NCBI RefSeq assembly: GCF_028728065.1
Contig: NZ_CP117811.1
Span: 1,736,001 to 1,800,000 of the forward strand
Reading direction: 5' to 3'
DNA from: Lentisphaera profundi
GTDB taxonomy: Bacteria > Verrucomicrobiota > Lentisphaeria > Lentisphaerales > Lentisphaeraceae
Length of the DNA stretch: 64,000 bases
Shown: one piece after another, positions 32,015-41,037 of the stretch
How positions within the stretch are numbered: the stretch's first letter is position 1
Layout: each line of letters begins with the position of its first letter
Notes under the pieces: model-generated
Told to the model about the DNA's origin: nothing
Database searches by the model: none
What the model saw: the letters and a program-made list of their open reading frames with translations, nothing else
Translations under genes and position numbers: made by a program

Positions 32015-33969
32015 AATTTTTTAAGTCCACCGCATGCCTTGCCTTTGTCGCCAGCTCTTTAAGTTTAAGCGCATCTCCAGAAATATTCCAAGCTTTGCCC
32101 AATGACACTATTGCAGCCATGCGCATTGATTTGAGTAAAGAAAATCTTTCTGCTATTAAACAAGAAACTCAGCTGGGAAAAATTTTCAGCAACCCCAAGC
32201 GCATTGATAAAATTAAAAACATTTTCGAAGATCTCTTAAAGCAACAAGGCGAGTATGAGGATTTCAAAAAGAACTTAAACGAACTAGGCCTCAATGACGG
32301 TGACCTACATGCTTTAATCAATAGTCGCTTTGGTATATCATTCGCCATGTCCGATAAAATCCCGAATAAGAATATCGGCCTCGTCTTTTTATGGCTAAAA
32401 AATGATCCCGCTGTCATCAATCGTTTCTATCAGGGTTTCAGTAAAAATTACACTCCAGAAAACACAGAAAAACGCCTTGATCAAAACTTTGCTGACAATG
32501 ACGTAATCACCATAATGGATCAAGCTAACTCAGAGTTCAGCCATATCATCAACTTAGGTGATGGACACTTAGTTTTAGCCATTGCTACCGATATGAATAA
32601 AGATATTAGCACTGACAGCTTTGGTGATTCAGATATTAACGTGGATGACTTTGAGCCACAATCACTTCATAAGTTTCACTCCCTTATAAAAAATGAGTTC
32701 AAACTTCAAACTCAATTCTTTCAAGAAAATCTTGCTAAGTCAGATCTAGATTCTACTACTGAAAATAGTAATCAAATGGATGATGAAACATTTGCAGTGC
32801 TCAAAGAAATTAGCGAAGCCTATACAAGCCAACTCATTGCTAATAAAAAGTCTTCAGGATCCGAATTTTATAGCAAGGCTCTACAAGGAAAAGGCATGAG
32901 ACAGAACATGCCTGAGGGTGACTTAATCATGGAAGTCCTCGCTGACCTGAGAAATATCAAAATGGATACTAAAACAAAAGATATCTTTTCTAAGTTTGGT
33001 AAATTATCCACTATCGGAACATGGCTTTCGTATCAGAATAATTTAAGTTATTCGAATCTTTTTCTTAGCCTACCGGAAAACCAACGCGGCTACCTGGAAC
33101 TCCTCAATCAACCTCACATCGATGGCAAGCCCGAAGCTTGGGTTCCTAAAGATTTACAAACGTATAGCCAAGTGGCAATGGACTTACCATTCACATGGAA
33201 CAAAGTTAAAGGCATCATGGTTAAAGAAAATGTCCCTAATGCTAGTCAAATGGAGCAACAAATCAACTCTCAACTTCAGATGACATTTCAGTCTGATTTA
33301 AATTCTTTATTAAATAGCTTTGGCAAAAAAGTTGAAATACTAGAGTTTAAAACCAATAACCCCTTCCAATCTACAGTTTATAATGGTAGTGCTGCCATTG
33401 TCCTAGGTTTTAACAATGCTGAACTTATGAATAAAATTATGATGACACTAAAAGGCTTAGCTGGAATGTCAGCACCTGGCACTCTAATCGACTCACAACT
33501 TTTAGGCTTCAATGGCTTTAAAATTGATCCAACAAAAGCTAACGGCATGGCCTTCTCTGTTCACTATGGCAAAAACAAACTCGTCATTAGCTTAGGCGAC
33601 AAAACAGACGAAAGAGTCATCACTCTTCTCAACACCCCGCCTGCCTACGCTGACAGCCTTGTAAACTCACCTGAATACAATGATTTCCAGAGTAAACATA
33701 CTCCTGATAAAGTCTTGTTAAGCAGCTTTAATGATGCAGGAAAAACTATGAGTCAATTAGTTGCTGGCTTCAACTCTACTGAGGTACTTGAAAACTTTGT
33801 CGCTCTCAGTGGCGAGGATGATGTTATGGAAATCATTAATAAACTTAAAGAAATTTTGCCCAGTGAAACTGAAATTCTTAACTTATTAAACTTAGCTTGC
33901 TCAAGTGCTCATTTTTCACAAGACGGACTTATTTTCAAAAGTACTTCCCAGCTCCCACAAGCCAAGTAA
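32011..33969 (+). CDS. Secreted protein of unknown function, DUF3352-like in character
   Basis: 652 residues with a signal peptide (MKFFKSTACLAFVASSLSLSASP). The opening ALPNDTIAAMRIDLS and alternating amphipathic segments are like secreted proteins often labelled DUF3352, but this is an impression of style only. No catalytic motif or membrane helix after the signal. The ATG overlaps the protease stop by four bases (ATGA). A long stem-loop follows. The smaller proteins at 56965-59090 have a similar make-up (PASNKLVMLFDI) but no clear alignment was made. Confidence 0.6.
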   Translation: MKFFKSTACLAFVASSLSLSASPEIFQALPNDTIAAMRIDLSKENLSAIKQETQLGKIFSNPKRIDKIKNIFEDLLKQQGEYEDFKKNLNELGLNDGDLHALINSRFGISFAMSDKIPNKNIGLVFLWLKNDPAVINRFYQGFSKNYTPENTEKRLDQNFADNDVITIMDQANSEFSHIINLGDGHLVLAIATDMNKDISTDSFGDSDINVDDFEPQSLHKFHSLIKNEFKLQTQFFQENLAKSDLDSTTENSNQMDDETFAVLKEISEAYTSQLIANKKSSGSEFYSKALQGKGMRQNMPEGDLIMEVLADLRNIKMDTKTKDIFSKFGKLSTIGTWLSYQNNLSYSNLFLSLPENQRGYLELLNQPHIDGKPEAWVPKDLQTYSQVAMDLPFTWNKVKGIMVKENVPNASQMEQQINSQLQMTFQSDLNSLLNSFGKKVEILEFKTNNPFQSTVYNGSAAIVLGFNNAELMNKIMMTLKGLAGMSAPGTLIDSQLLGFNGFKIDPTKANGMAFSVHYGKNKLVISLGDKTDERVITLLNTPPAYADSLVNSPEYNDFQSKHTPDKVLLSSFNDAGKTMSQLVAGFNSTEVLENFVALSGEDDVMEIINKLKEILPSETEILNLLNLACSSAHFSQDGLIFKSTSQLPQAK

Positions 33970-33992
33970 ACTCCGCTTCACTCAGATACGAA

Positions 33993-34040
33993 AGCCCCAA
34001 ATAAATACATTTTAAGCTAAAAGTGTTTTCATTTGGGGCT
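33993..34040 (+). terminator. Stem-loop after the protease operon
   Basis: AGCCCCAAAT (33993-34002) and ATTTGGGGCT (34031-34040) pair perfectly; the loop contains a smaller TTTTA/TAAAA pairing. No T run follows, so this may stabilise the transcript end rather than terminate by itself. Confidence 0.5.
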
Positions 34041-34082
34041 CTCACATTATATTGCGCAAATTAAATTATATGTAGGTTATGA

Positions 34083-35510
34083 ATGTACGCTGAAATTGCT
34101 CAAGTTTTGAATTCAATTGGTCAACCAAAAGTTCTCATCGTCGGAGATATCATGCTCGACGAATTTCTTAGTGGTTCAGTCAATCGCATTTCTCCCGAAG
34201 CCCCCACTCCTGTCCTAGCTTACCAAGAGAGCAACTGCCAACTTGGGGGTGCTGGTTTCACCTCAAACGTCCTTGCACAACTCAATGCTGATGTAGAAAT
34301 TTGCGCCGTCACGGGCAATGATGAAACTCGCCAATCAGTTATTAAACTATTGGACTCACTTAAAGTCAAACACCGTTGTTTAGTTCAAGATGACTCTCGC
34401 CCTACAACCCGCAAACAGCGCGTCATGGCACAGGACAAGGATATCTCCTCAGGCCAACAGCAGATTTTACGTATTGACTATGAATCTAAAGAAGCCATTT
34501 CCAGTACAATTGAAAATCAAATTATTTCCTTCTTAGACGAAAAAGAAAAAGAATTTGACGCCATCATCATCTCGGATTACCAAAAAGGCGTTCTGACAGA
34601 GAACGTCTTACAACGACTACGAGTATCCGCTAAGCATTGCACGGTTATTGCTGATCCCGCAAAAGGCGCTCCTATAGAACGCTATAAAGGCATTACTGCC
34701 ATGAAGCCTAACCGCCATGAATGCGAAGCTGCCGTTGGTTTTCCCATCTCTACAAAAGAAGATATTATTAGAGCAGGTAAAATCTTATTAGAGAAAGCCG
34801 ACTTACAGTATGCTTTAATCAGTTTGGATACTGACGGCATCTTCTACATCAATCGTAAGCATGAATTCCTTTTTGTTCCTACTCAACCGCTACAAGTCTA
34901 TGACGTAGCAGGTGCTGGAGATAGTGTAATTTCTATCATGGCCCTATTGTCGACTGTAGATATAGCTCCACGATATTTATTGGAAACGGCCAACGCTGCA
35001 GCAGGAATCATGATTTCTCAGCAGAGTCCTAAGCACATCAGTCGTGAAGACCTCGTTCATCGCATGGTTATTGATAAGGATGAATTCAATAATAAAATTA
35101 AAAATATTGATGAGCTAGAGATCATCCTTAAATCATCTAGCACGAAGAATAAAGATATCTACTTCACTAATGGCTACTACGACAATGTATCTAGGGAACG
35201 TATCCTCTACCTTGAAAAACTAAATGAATTCGATGGCATCCGTATTGTTGCTATCAATAGTGATACATCCATTAAGAATCAAGGTCACGAACCACAGTTA
35301 CGTGAAAACGATCGCCTTCGCCTATTGCAATTATTCGACTGCATTGATTATATTTTGATTTTTGATGAAGCTGATTGCACACAGGCTTTGGAGCGTTTAA
35401 AACCTCATTATTTCCTCAAAGGAAAAAACTTTGAAGGCAAAACAATCACTGAATCAAAAACCCTAGAAAAAATTAATTGTCAAATAAAATTTATCGACAT
35501 CTATTCTTAG
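34083..35510 (+). CDS. hldE: HldE-like protein: heptose-7-phosphate kinase with degenerate nucleotidyltransferase domain
   Basis: HldE normally makes ADP-heptose for LPS in two steps: a ribokinase-family kinase and a cytidylyltransferase-fold adenylyltransferase. Here, 475 residues keep both domains. The kinase (about 1-325) has RISPEAPTPV (35-44), LGGAGFTSNV, KPNRHE and DVAGAGDS with catalytic Asp280. In the second domain (about 355-475), FTNG (361-364) is present, but the HxGH motif expected at 370-373 reads SRER, and the later RPI-type segment is also altered; VAINSDTS and FLKG remain. The kinase half looks active, the transferase half probably not. A single-gene unit; a separate active transferase may be encoded elsewhere. 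Confidence 0.82.
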   Translation: MYAEIAQVLNSIGQPKVLIVGDIMLDEFLSGSVNRISPEAPTPVLAYQESNCQLGGAGFTSNVLAQLNADVEICAVTGNDETRQSVIKLLDSLKVKHRCLVQDDSRPTTRKQRVMAQDKDISSGQQQILRIDYESKEAISSTIENQIISFLDEKEKEFDAIIISDYQKGVLTENVLQRLRVSAKHCTVIADPAKGAPIERYKGITAMKPNRHECEAAVGFPISTKEDIIRAGKILLEKADLQYALISLDTDGIFYINRKHEFLFVPTQPLQVYDVAGAGDSVISIMALLSTVDIAPRYLLETANAAAGIMISQQSPKHISREDLVHRMVIDKDEFNNKIKNIDELEIILKSSSTKNKDIYFTNGYYDNVSRERILYLEKLNEFDGIRIVAINSDTSIKNQGHEPQLRENDRLRLLQLFDCIDYILIFDEADCTQALERLKPHYFLKGKNFEGKTITESKTLEKINCQIKFIDIYS

Positions 35511-35568
35511 CTACTTTAAACTTAGCTTGTAGAGGCTAGGTTGCAGATCAAATTAAACAAAAGAGATT

Positions 35569-36546
35569 ATGTACTGGTATTATAAATACATATTAATGGT
35601 TGTCGCTCTCATAGGAATTGGCTTAGGGGTCTATAAGATCCTACCCAAAGACTTATTCGACTCTGCATCTACAAGCGAAAGTACACAGGCTCCAGAAGCT
35701 GCAAATACTGCTGTGCATCAAGCGAACACTGACAGCAAACGCAACTCCCCAGAAGTCATAAGTACTAGCTCGGACAAAACAAAAGCGCCCGCTACTATTA
35801 ATCCTAAGAAAAAAATACCAAAAAACACCCCTTTATTTGATGAAAAATATCAACAGGGTTTAGCAATGAAAAATAAAGGCATGCTTGATTCCGCCTATAA
35901 TATCCTCATCGAGTCTTTGGATCATTGCGATACCTACTCGAGTCAATGGACTCAATCTGCAGAGCTAATTAATGAGATCAACCTCTACATCTACAAAAAT
36001 GCAGTTCCTTCCAAACGCAAACAAAGCCATAAAGTGAAAAATGGTCAATCTCTCTGGGATTTTGCTGCTGAAAACACCACGATTCGAGCTGTACAAGTAA
36101 GTAATAAGATACCCATTGAATCCTCGGTCATCCACATCAATCAAATACTCACTTTTTTTGGTGGTAATTGGGAAATTAAAGCTTCCAAAAATCACTTTAC
36201 ATTGCAGCTCCTATTAGATAGAAAGCTCTTTCGTTATTATAAAATAGGCATTGGCAAAGATAACAGAACTCCCGTGGGCGTATTCATGATTAAAGGCAAG
36301 AAACGCGAGCCCAGCTGGAAAGGTTATCCCTTTGGACATCCTGAAAATGTACTCGGCTCTCGCTGGATGCGACTCACTAAAATCTCTGACGGTTCAAACG
36401 AAGGCTATGGTATCCACGGCACTAGTGAGCCCGAATCTATTGGCACCGCTTCAAGCCTAGGATGTATTCGCATGAAAAACGAAGACGTCGAAGAACTTTT
36501 TAATTTTATCCCTGACAACAAAATCAAAGTGACAATTGAGGACTAA
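35569..36546 (+). CDS. L,D-transpeptidase (YkuD) with LysM-like domain
   Basis: 325 residues. An N-terminal membrane anchor (about 5-25) is followed by a Ser/Thr/Lys-rich linker (30-90), a short helical segment (95-140), a LysM-like part (HKVKNGQSLWDFAAENTT, about 149-190) and the YkuD domain (about 200-325). Catalytic site: His283 (GIHGTS) and Cys299 (SSLGCIRM). Such enzymes cross-link peptidoglycan or attach proteins to it in the periplasm. Five bases separate it from accA, so they are probably cotranscribed. Confidence 0.88.
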   Translation: MYWYYKYILMVVALIGIGLGVYKILPKDLFDSASTSESTQAPEAANTAVHQANTDSKRNSPEVISTSSDKTKAPATINPKKKIPKNTPLFDEKYQQGLAMKNKGMLDSAYNILIESLDHCDTYSSQWTQSAELINEINLYIYKNAVPSKRKQSHKVKNGQSLWDFAAENTTIRAVQVSNKIPIESSVIHINQILTFFGGNWEIKASKNHFTLQLLLDRKLFRYYKIGIGKDNRTPVGVFMIKGKKREPSWKGYPFGHPENVLGSRWMRLTKISDGSNEGYGIHGTSEPESIGTASSLGCIRMKNEDVEELFNFIPDNKIKVTIED

Positions 36547-36551
36547 TAACT

Positions 36552-37514
36552 ATGGAAAACTTTGTACTAGAATTTGAAAAACCCATCATTGAACTAAAAT
36601 CAAAACTCAGTGAGATTCAAGAATTTGGCGAAAGTAATAATATCGATATGAGCCGACAAGTCAATGAACTTGAAACTCAAATCAAAACTAAAAGCGAAGA
36701 CATATTCAACTCATTAACACCTTGGCAGCGAGTTCAGGTTGCGCGTCATCCGCAACGCCCATACTCCTTAGATTATTTAAATATCTTCACTAGTGATTTC
36801 ATCGAATTAAAAGGTGATCGTCGCCATGGTAACGACGCCGCCATCATTGGGGGATTTGCCAAACTTCGCGATGGTCGCAAAGTGATGGTCATTGCACAAC
36901 AAAAAGGCCGTGACTTAAAAGAACGTAGTTTAAGAAATTTCGGTATGGCGCATCCTGAAGGATACCGTAAAGCCCTGCGATTAATGCAACTCGCTGACAA
37001 AGTAGGATGCCCAATTATCACATTTATTGATACTCCTGGAGCCTACCCTGGCATTGCTTCTGAAGAGCGTCACGTTGGCGAAGCCATTGCAGTAAACCTC
37101 TTAGAAATGTTTAAAATTCGTGTCCCCATTATCTCTATCGTCATTGGTGAAGGTGGTTCTGGTGGAGCTCTAGGAATTGGCGTTGCCAATAAAGTCCTTA
37201 TTATGGAAAATGCTTATTATTCAGTTATCAGCCCAGAAGGTTGTGCTGGCATCATCTGGAAAGATGGCGCAAAAGCACCTGAGGCGGCAGCGGCAATGAA
37301 AATTTCTGCTAAAGAACTACTCGAACTCAAAGTTGTTGATGATATTGTAATGGAACCACTTGGTGGAGCACACAAAAATCATGAGCAAGCGGCTAACGCT
37401 TTATACGATATGATTAACAGCCAATTATCTGAGCTCTCAGAAATGAGTGAGCAAGAAATTCTAGATCAACGCTATAATCGCTTTAGACAAATTGGTTCTT
37501 TCCTAGAGAATTAA
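36552..37514 (+). CDS. accA: Acetyl-CoA carboxylase carboxyltransferase subunit alpha
   Basis: Transfers the carboxyl group from carboxybiotin to acetyl-CoA, with AccD, as the first step in fatty acid synthesis. 320 residues, normal length. Signature blocks: WQRVQVARHPQRPY (about 58-71), FGMAHPEGYRKALRLMQLAD, FIDTPGAYPG, IGEGGSGGALGIGVANKV and SVISPEGCAGIIWKD. A helical N-terminal stretch is typical. No accD nearby. Ends at a strong terminator. Confidence 0.96.
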   Translation: MENFVLEFEKPIIELKSKLSEIQEFGESNNIDMSRQVNELETQIKTKSEDIFNSLTPWQRVQVARHPQRPYSLDYLNIFTSDFIELKGDRRHGNDAAIIGGFAKLRDGRKVMVIAQQKGRDLKERSLRNFGMAHPEGYRKALRLMQLADKVGCPIITFIDTPGAYPGIASEERHVGEAIAVNLLEMFKIRVPIISIVIGEGGSGGALGIGVANKVLIMENAYYSVISPEGCAGIIWKDGAKAPEAAAAMKISAKELLELKVVDDIVMEPLGGAHKNHEQAANALYDMINSQLSELSEMSEQEILDQRYNRFRQIGSFLEN

Positions 37515-37551
37515 TCAAAAAATTTGGATTTCAACCCTAAGTTAACATATT

Positions 37552-37580
37552 AAAAGCGATCATATTTGATCGCTTTTTTT
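37552..37580 (+). terminator. Terminator after accA
   Basis: AAAAGCGATC and GATCGCTTTT form a perfect 10-bp stem with the loop ATATTT, followed by additional T residues. Confidence 0.9.
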
Positions 37581-37606
37581 AATTATATGATTGATAGGAA
37601 ACTCCA

Positions 37607-38194
37607 ATGAAAAAACTTTTTTATCTACTAGCCCTATGCCTTAGTCCTATTCTTTTCGCAAACTCGGCTCCAGAGTTCGAACTTAAGGACTCTGAAGGAA
37701 ATAGTCATAAACTTTCAGACTACAAGGGAAAGATAGTCGTCATGGAATTCATCAATTACGACTGTCCTTTTGTCAAAAAACACTATGATGCGTCGGGCAA
37801 CATCCCAAAACTTCAAAAACACTATAAAGACGAGGGTGTCATTTGGCTATCTATTTGCTCTTCTGGAAAAGGCAAACAAGGGAACTACTCTGCAGCTGAA
37901 CTAAAAAAAATCCAACAAAGTAATGGTGCTTCACCTAGTGCCTACTTATTAGATGAAGATGGTATTGTTGGAAAAGCCTTTAGTGCAAAAGTCACGCCAC
38001 ATATTTTTATCGTAGATAAATCCGGAAAACTTGTATATCAAGGAGGCATTGACAGTAAAAAAAGTACCCAAGCTAGTGATATCGACAAAGCTGAACCCTA
38101 TGTAAAAAACGCCCTCGATGAACTCATACAAGGAAAGCCCGTCAGCAAAGAAAAAACAAAACACTACGGTTGCGGCGTAAAGTACGCTAAGTAA
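37607..38194 (+). CDS. Secreted redoxin (AhpC/TSA-like thioredoxin fold)
   Basis: 195 residues with a signal peptide (MKKLFYLLALCLSPILFANS). The thioredoxin-like domain contains NYDCPFVKKHY with the single site Cys53 rather than a CxxC pair, and the cis-Pro region KVTPHIFIVD. The tail KHYGCGVKYAK carries a second Cys (189), a common end in this redoxin subfamily; the two could form a disulfide. It is two bases from the DsbD N-domain gene, suggesting joint extracytoplasmic thiol chemistry. Confidence 0.82.
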   Translation: MKKLFYLLALCLSPILFANSAPEFELKDSEGNSHKLSDYKGKIVVMEFINYDCPFVKKHYDASGNIPKLQKHYKDEGVIWLSICSSGKGKQGNYSAAELKKIQQSNGASPSAYLLDEDGIVGKAFSAKVTPHIFIVDKSGKLVYQGGIDSKKSTQASDIDKAEPYVKNALDELIQGKPVSKEKTKHYGCGVKYAK

Positions 38195-38196
38195 TC

Positions 38197-38928
38197 ATGC
38201 TCAATAAACTAATCACACTCATATTTCTAATCACAAGTTTCTCTGCTTTTGCAGATAAACTTGTGGATGCAGAAATCATTTTACCACGAAGCTATGCCGC
38301 TCCAGGTCAAGTTCGCCAAATAATTATAAAAGTCAATGTAAAAAAAGGCTGGCATACATACTGGAAAAATCCGGGTGAAAGTGGCATAGCTCCTGATTTC
38401 ACTTGGCATGGCGATAATTATGAAATAAAAAATATCCATTGGCCAAGCCCTAAATACTATGAGAACACTGGTATTGTCAACTATGTTTATGATGGTGAGA
38501 TTCTATTCATTGCCAACCTTGTGATTAAACCTGGCACTAAGGATGGACAAATCACTATAAAAGCGGACGCTGATTTTTTAGTGTGTAAAGGAAACTGTGT
38601 TATGCAGAACCTAAAACTAACTAGTATTATAACAGTAGACTCAAAGAACCGCATTGAAACGATGCAGATCCATCCCCTCCTCTCACAAGCCATGGATCAA
38701 CTCCCCAGGTACCCTTCAAAACCAGCATTAAAACAACGCGGCAAAAAATTCAGTCTCACTTTACCAAAGAAACTAAACAATAAACCTGCATTCTTTGCGT
38801 TTAGAGAAGATGGCGTGGTTAGTAAAAAATCATCTTTAAAAGAAGGTGAACTTACATTTGAAAGCAATGAAGAAACAGAGCTGAAAGGTCTTCTTATTTT
38901 CGAAGATCAATCTTTGATTATAGATTGA
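38197..38928 (+). CDS. Stand-alone DsbD N-terminal-domain protein
   Basis: 243 residues with a signal peptide (MLNKLITLIFLITSFSAFA). The mature part matches the N-terminal immunoglobulin-like domain of ScsB/DsbD proteins: GWHTYWKNPGESG (51-63), ADFLVCKGNC with Cys130 and Cys134 as the likely redox pair. The membrane electron-transfer domain and the C-terminal thioredoxin domain are absent, so it needs a separate reductant. The redoxin directly upstream (two-base gap) is a plausible partner. Convergent with thiD. Confidence 0.8.
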   Translation: MLNKLITLIFLITSFSAFADKLVDAEIILPRSYAAPGQVRQIIIKVNVKKGWHTYWKNPGESGIAPDFTWHGDNYEIKNIHWPSPKYYENTGIVNYVYDGEILFIANLVIKPGTKDGQITIKADADFLVCKGNCVMQNLKLTSIITVDSKNRIETMQIHPLLSQAMDQLPRYPSKPALKQRGKKFSLTLPKKLNNKPAFFAFREDGVVSKKSSLKEGELTFESNEETELKGLLIFEDQSLIID

Positions 38929-38961
38929 CGCCATCCCCAGAGCTCTCTAAAGACACTCAAG

Positions 38962-39780
38962 TCAAAGGAGTTTCACCACTTCGACTTGAACTTCTTTATG
39001 TTCCATAGACAAAGGCGCCATAACAGCACGACCATCATCTAGAACCCTACTTGAAGATAAACAGCGGTAAAGATATTTTTTTGCTTCTATCGCGGCATCA
39101 AGCTGACTTAAGCCATTCGCTAAACCAGCACATATTGCCGCACTTAAGCGACAGCCCGTACCATGACTCGCCCTAATCTGCAATGCTTCCGTTTTTATTT
39201 CCCACAATCCTTGTGAATTAATAAATAAATCTGTCGATGGCGCTAATAAATTATGCCCGCCTTTGAGATAGGTCGGCACCGCATATTTCATGAAATATTC
39301 TTGCAGCATCTCCATCCCCGAAAGTGATCCATCACAAGCAGACAAGTATTCTAACTCAGGGTAATTAGGAGTTACAACGGAGGCCTCTGGTATCAATTGA
39401 TCTTTCATAAGAGACCAAGCCGTGACTTCCAACAATTTTGTCCCTGATGTAGAAAGCATAAGAGGATCAACAACTAAATCTATATCCTTTGGCTTCATAG
39501 TAAGTAACGATTCTATATAATCGCCCCCCACTAACACCCCTGTTTTCATACAACGTGGCGAAAAATCACTAAAAACAACTTCTAGCTGATCCTTAAAAGC
39601 AGTTATTGAAACTGGATTTACTGATTGTACGCGCAAAGGACTCTGGGCAGTATTAGCACTAATGACTGATAAGGCGTGGCACTTGTAGTGATTAAAAACC
39701 TGTAAATCTGCCTGCACACCTGCCTCGCCTCCACTATCACTTCCTGCCACACTAAGGCAAGTATTGACCTTCATATCCAT
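38962..39780 (-). CDS. thiD: Hydroxymethylpyrimidine/phosphomethylpyrimidine kinase
   Basis: Phosphorylates HMP and HMP-P in thiamine synthesis; ribokinase fold. 272 residues. CLSVAGSDSGGEAGVQADLQ near the start is the family signature with one unusual change (SGG-E-AG where SSGGAG is usual). The end has SHGTGCRLSAAICAGLANG with the anion-hole motif. Other blocks: VVDPLMLSTSG and VVTPNYPE. No thiamine riboswitch or other thi gene was seen nearby. Confidence 0.9.
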   Translation of the reverse strand: MDMKVNTCLSVAGSDSGGEAGVQADLQVFNHYKCHALSVISANTAQSPLRVQSVNPVSITAFKDQLEVVFSDFSPRCMKTGVLVGGDYIESLLTMKPKDIDLVVDPLMLSTSGTKLLEVTAWSLMKDQLIPEASVVTPNYPELEYLSACDGSLSGMEMLQEYFMKYAVPTYLKGGHNLLAPSTDLFINSQGLWEIKTEALQIRASHGTGCRLSAAICAGLANGLSQLDAAIEAKKYLYRCLSSSRVLDDGRAVMAPLSMEHKEVQVEVVKLL

Positions 39781-39972
39781 TCAAAGCCTCTCATTCAAAT
39801 TTTATCTTATATGCTTAACATTAACTGAATCCATACAACAAACACATATTTTAACAAATTTTTATCAAATTTTATAGCTTTACGAGTCAATTTAAACTGA
39901 CAACTGGTGATTTTTAACTGAATACACTTAATTTAATACTGAGTATTGAAATACAATTTGGGAATAATCACT

Positions 39973-41028
39973 ATGATTGAAATGCACGACTTACTGCAAC
40001 TTGTCATTGACGAAGGCGCAAGTGACCTCCACATAACTGTGGGTGTAGCACCAATGCTACGAATTAACGGCTCTCTAAATGCACTAGAAACTGAAGCACT
40101 TGCTGCTGAAGATACAGAGCGGCTAATGAAGTCAATTACTTCAGATAAAAATCGCGTAGGCGTCAGTGAACACGGCGGTGCCGATTTTGGTTTTGCTTTT
40201 GGTGAACAAGCCCGTTTTCGTGTCTCCGTTTTTAAGCAAAAAAACACTTACGCAATGGTTTTACGTACTATTTCCAATACCCTTCTAACTCTTGAACAAA
40301 TCGGGCTACCGCCTGCCATCAAAGACTTACTCTACACCCCTCGTGGACTCATCCTCGTAACTGGCCCAACTGGCTCGGGAAAATCCACGACTCTCGCATC
40401 AATGATAAACGTGATTAATCACGAACGCGACTGCCATATCCTCACAGTAGAAGATCCTATCGAATTTTATCACCCCCACAGAACTTCAATCGTAAATCAA
40501 CGCGAAATCGGCCCTGATGTCCCTTCTTTCTCCGAAGCGCTTAAAAGAGCACTTCGCCAAGACCCTGACGTTATTCTTGTAGGCGAAATGCGCGACCTTG
40601 AAACTGTATCAGCCGCGGTTACCGCTGCTGAAACGGGTCACTTAGTTTTTGGTACACTGCATACTACCGGCGCCGCTGAAACTATAGATAGAATTATTGA
40701 TGTTTTCCCAACAGACCAACAAGAACAAGTCAGAGCTCAATTAGCCTCAGGACTCGTCGCCGTGATTTCACAAGCACTTTTACCTAAAGTCGGCGGTGGC
40801 CGTGTTGCTGCTTTTGAAATTCTAATCTCTACTGACTCTATCAAGTCCCTCATTCGTGACAACAAAACCTTCCAAATTGTTTCTGAAATTCAAACAGGAC
40901 AAAAATACGGCATGAATACTTTAGATGCTCACCTACTTCAGCTCTACGAAGAAGAAAAAATTTCTTACGCCGACATGATTGTAAAATGTCAAGACGTCAA
41001 AGCTATCAACAGCAATCTCAACCTTTAA
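39973..41028 (+). CDS. pilT: Twitching motility/type IV pilus retraction ATPase
   Basis: Hexameric ATPase that pulls back type IV pili at the inner membrane. The ATG at 39973 is preferred (351 residues; the family opening LLQLVIDEGASDLHI follows); a TTG at 39946 gives a longer N-terminus without support. Walker A is GPTGSGKSTT, the Asp box TVEDPIEF, Walker B DPDVILVGEMRD, and the His box HLVFGTLHT. The next gene, pilC, is nine bases downstream. No pilB or major pilin in the window. Confidence 0.93.
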   Translation: MIEMHDLLQLVIDEGASDLHITVGVAPMLRINGSLNALETEALAAEDTERLMKSITSDKNRVGVSEHGGADFGFAFGEQARFRVSVFKQKNTYAMVLRTISNTLLTLEQIGLPPAIKDLLYTPRGLILVTGPTGSGKSTTLASMINVINHERDCHILTVEDPIEFYHPHRTSIVNQREIGPDVPSFSEALKRALRQDPDVILVGEMRDLETVSAAVTAAETGHLVFGTLHTTGAAETIDRIIDVFPTDQQEQVRAQLASGLVAVISQALLPKVGGGRVAAFEILISTDSIKSLIRDNKTFQIVSEIQTGQKYGMNTLDAHLLQLYEEEKISYADMIVKCQDVKAINSNLNL

Positions 41029-41037
41029 GGATCTCTC

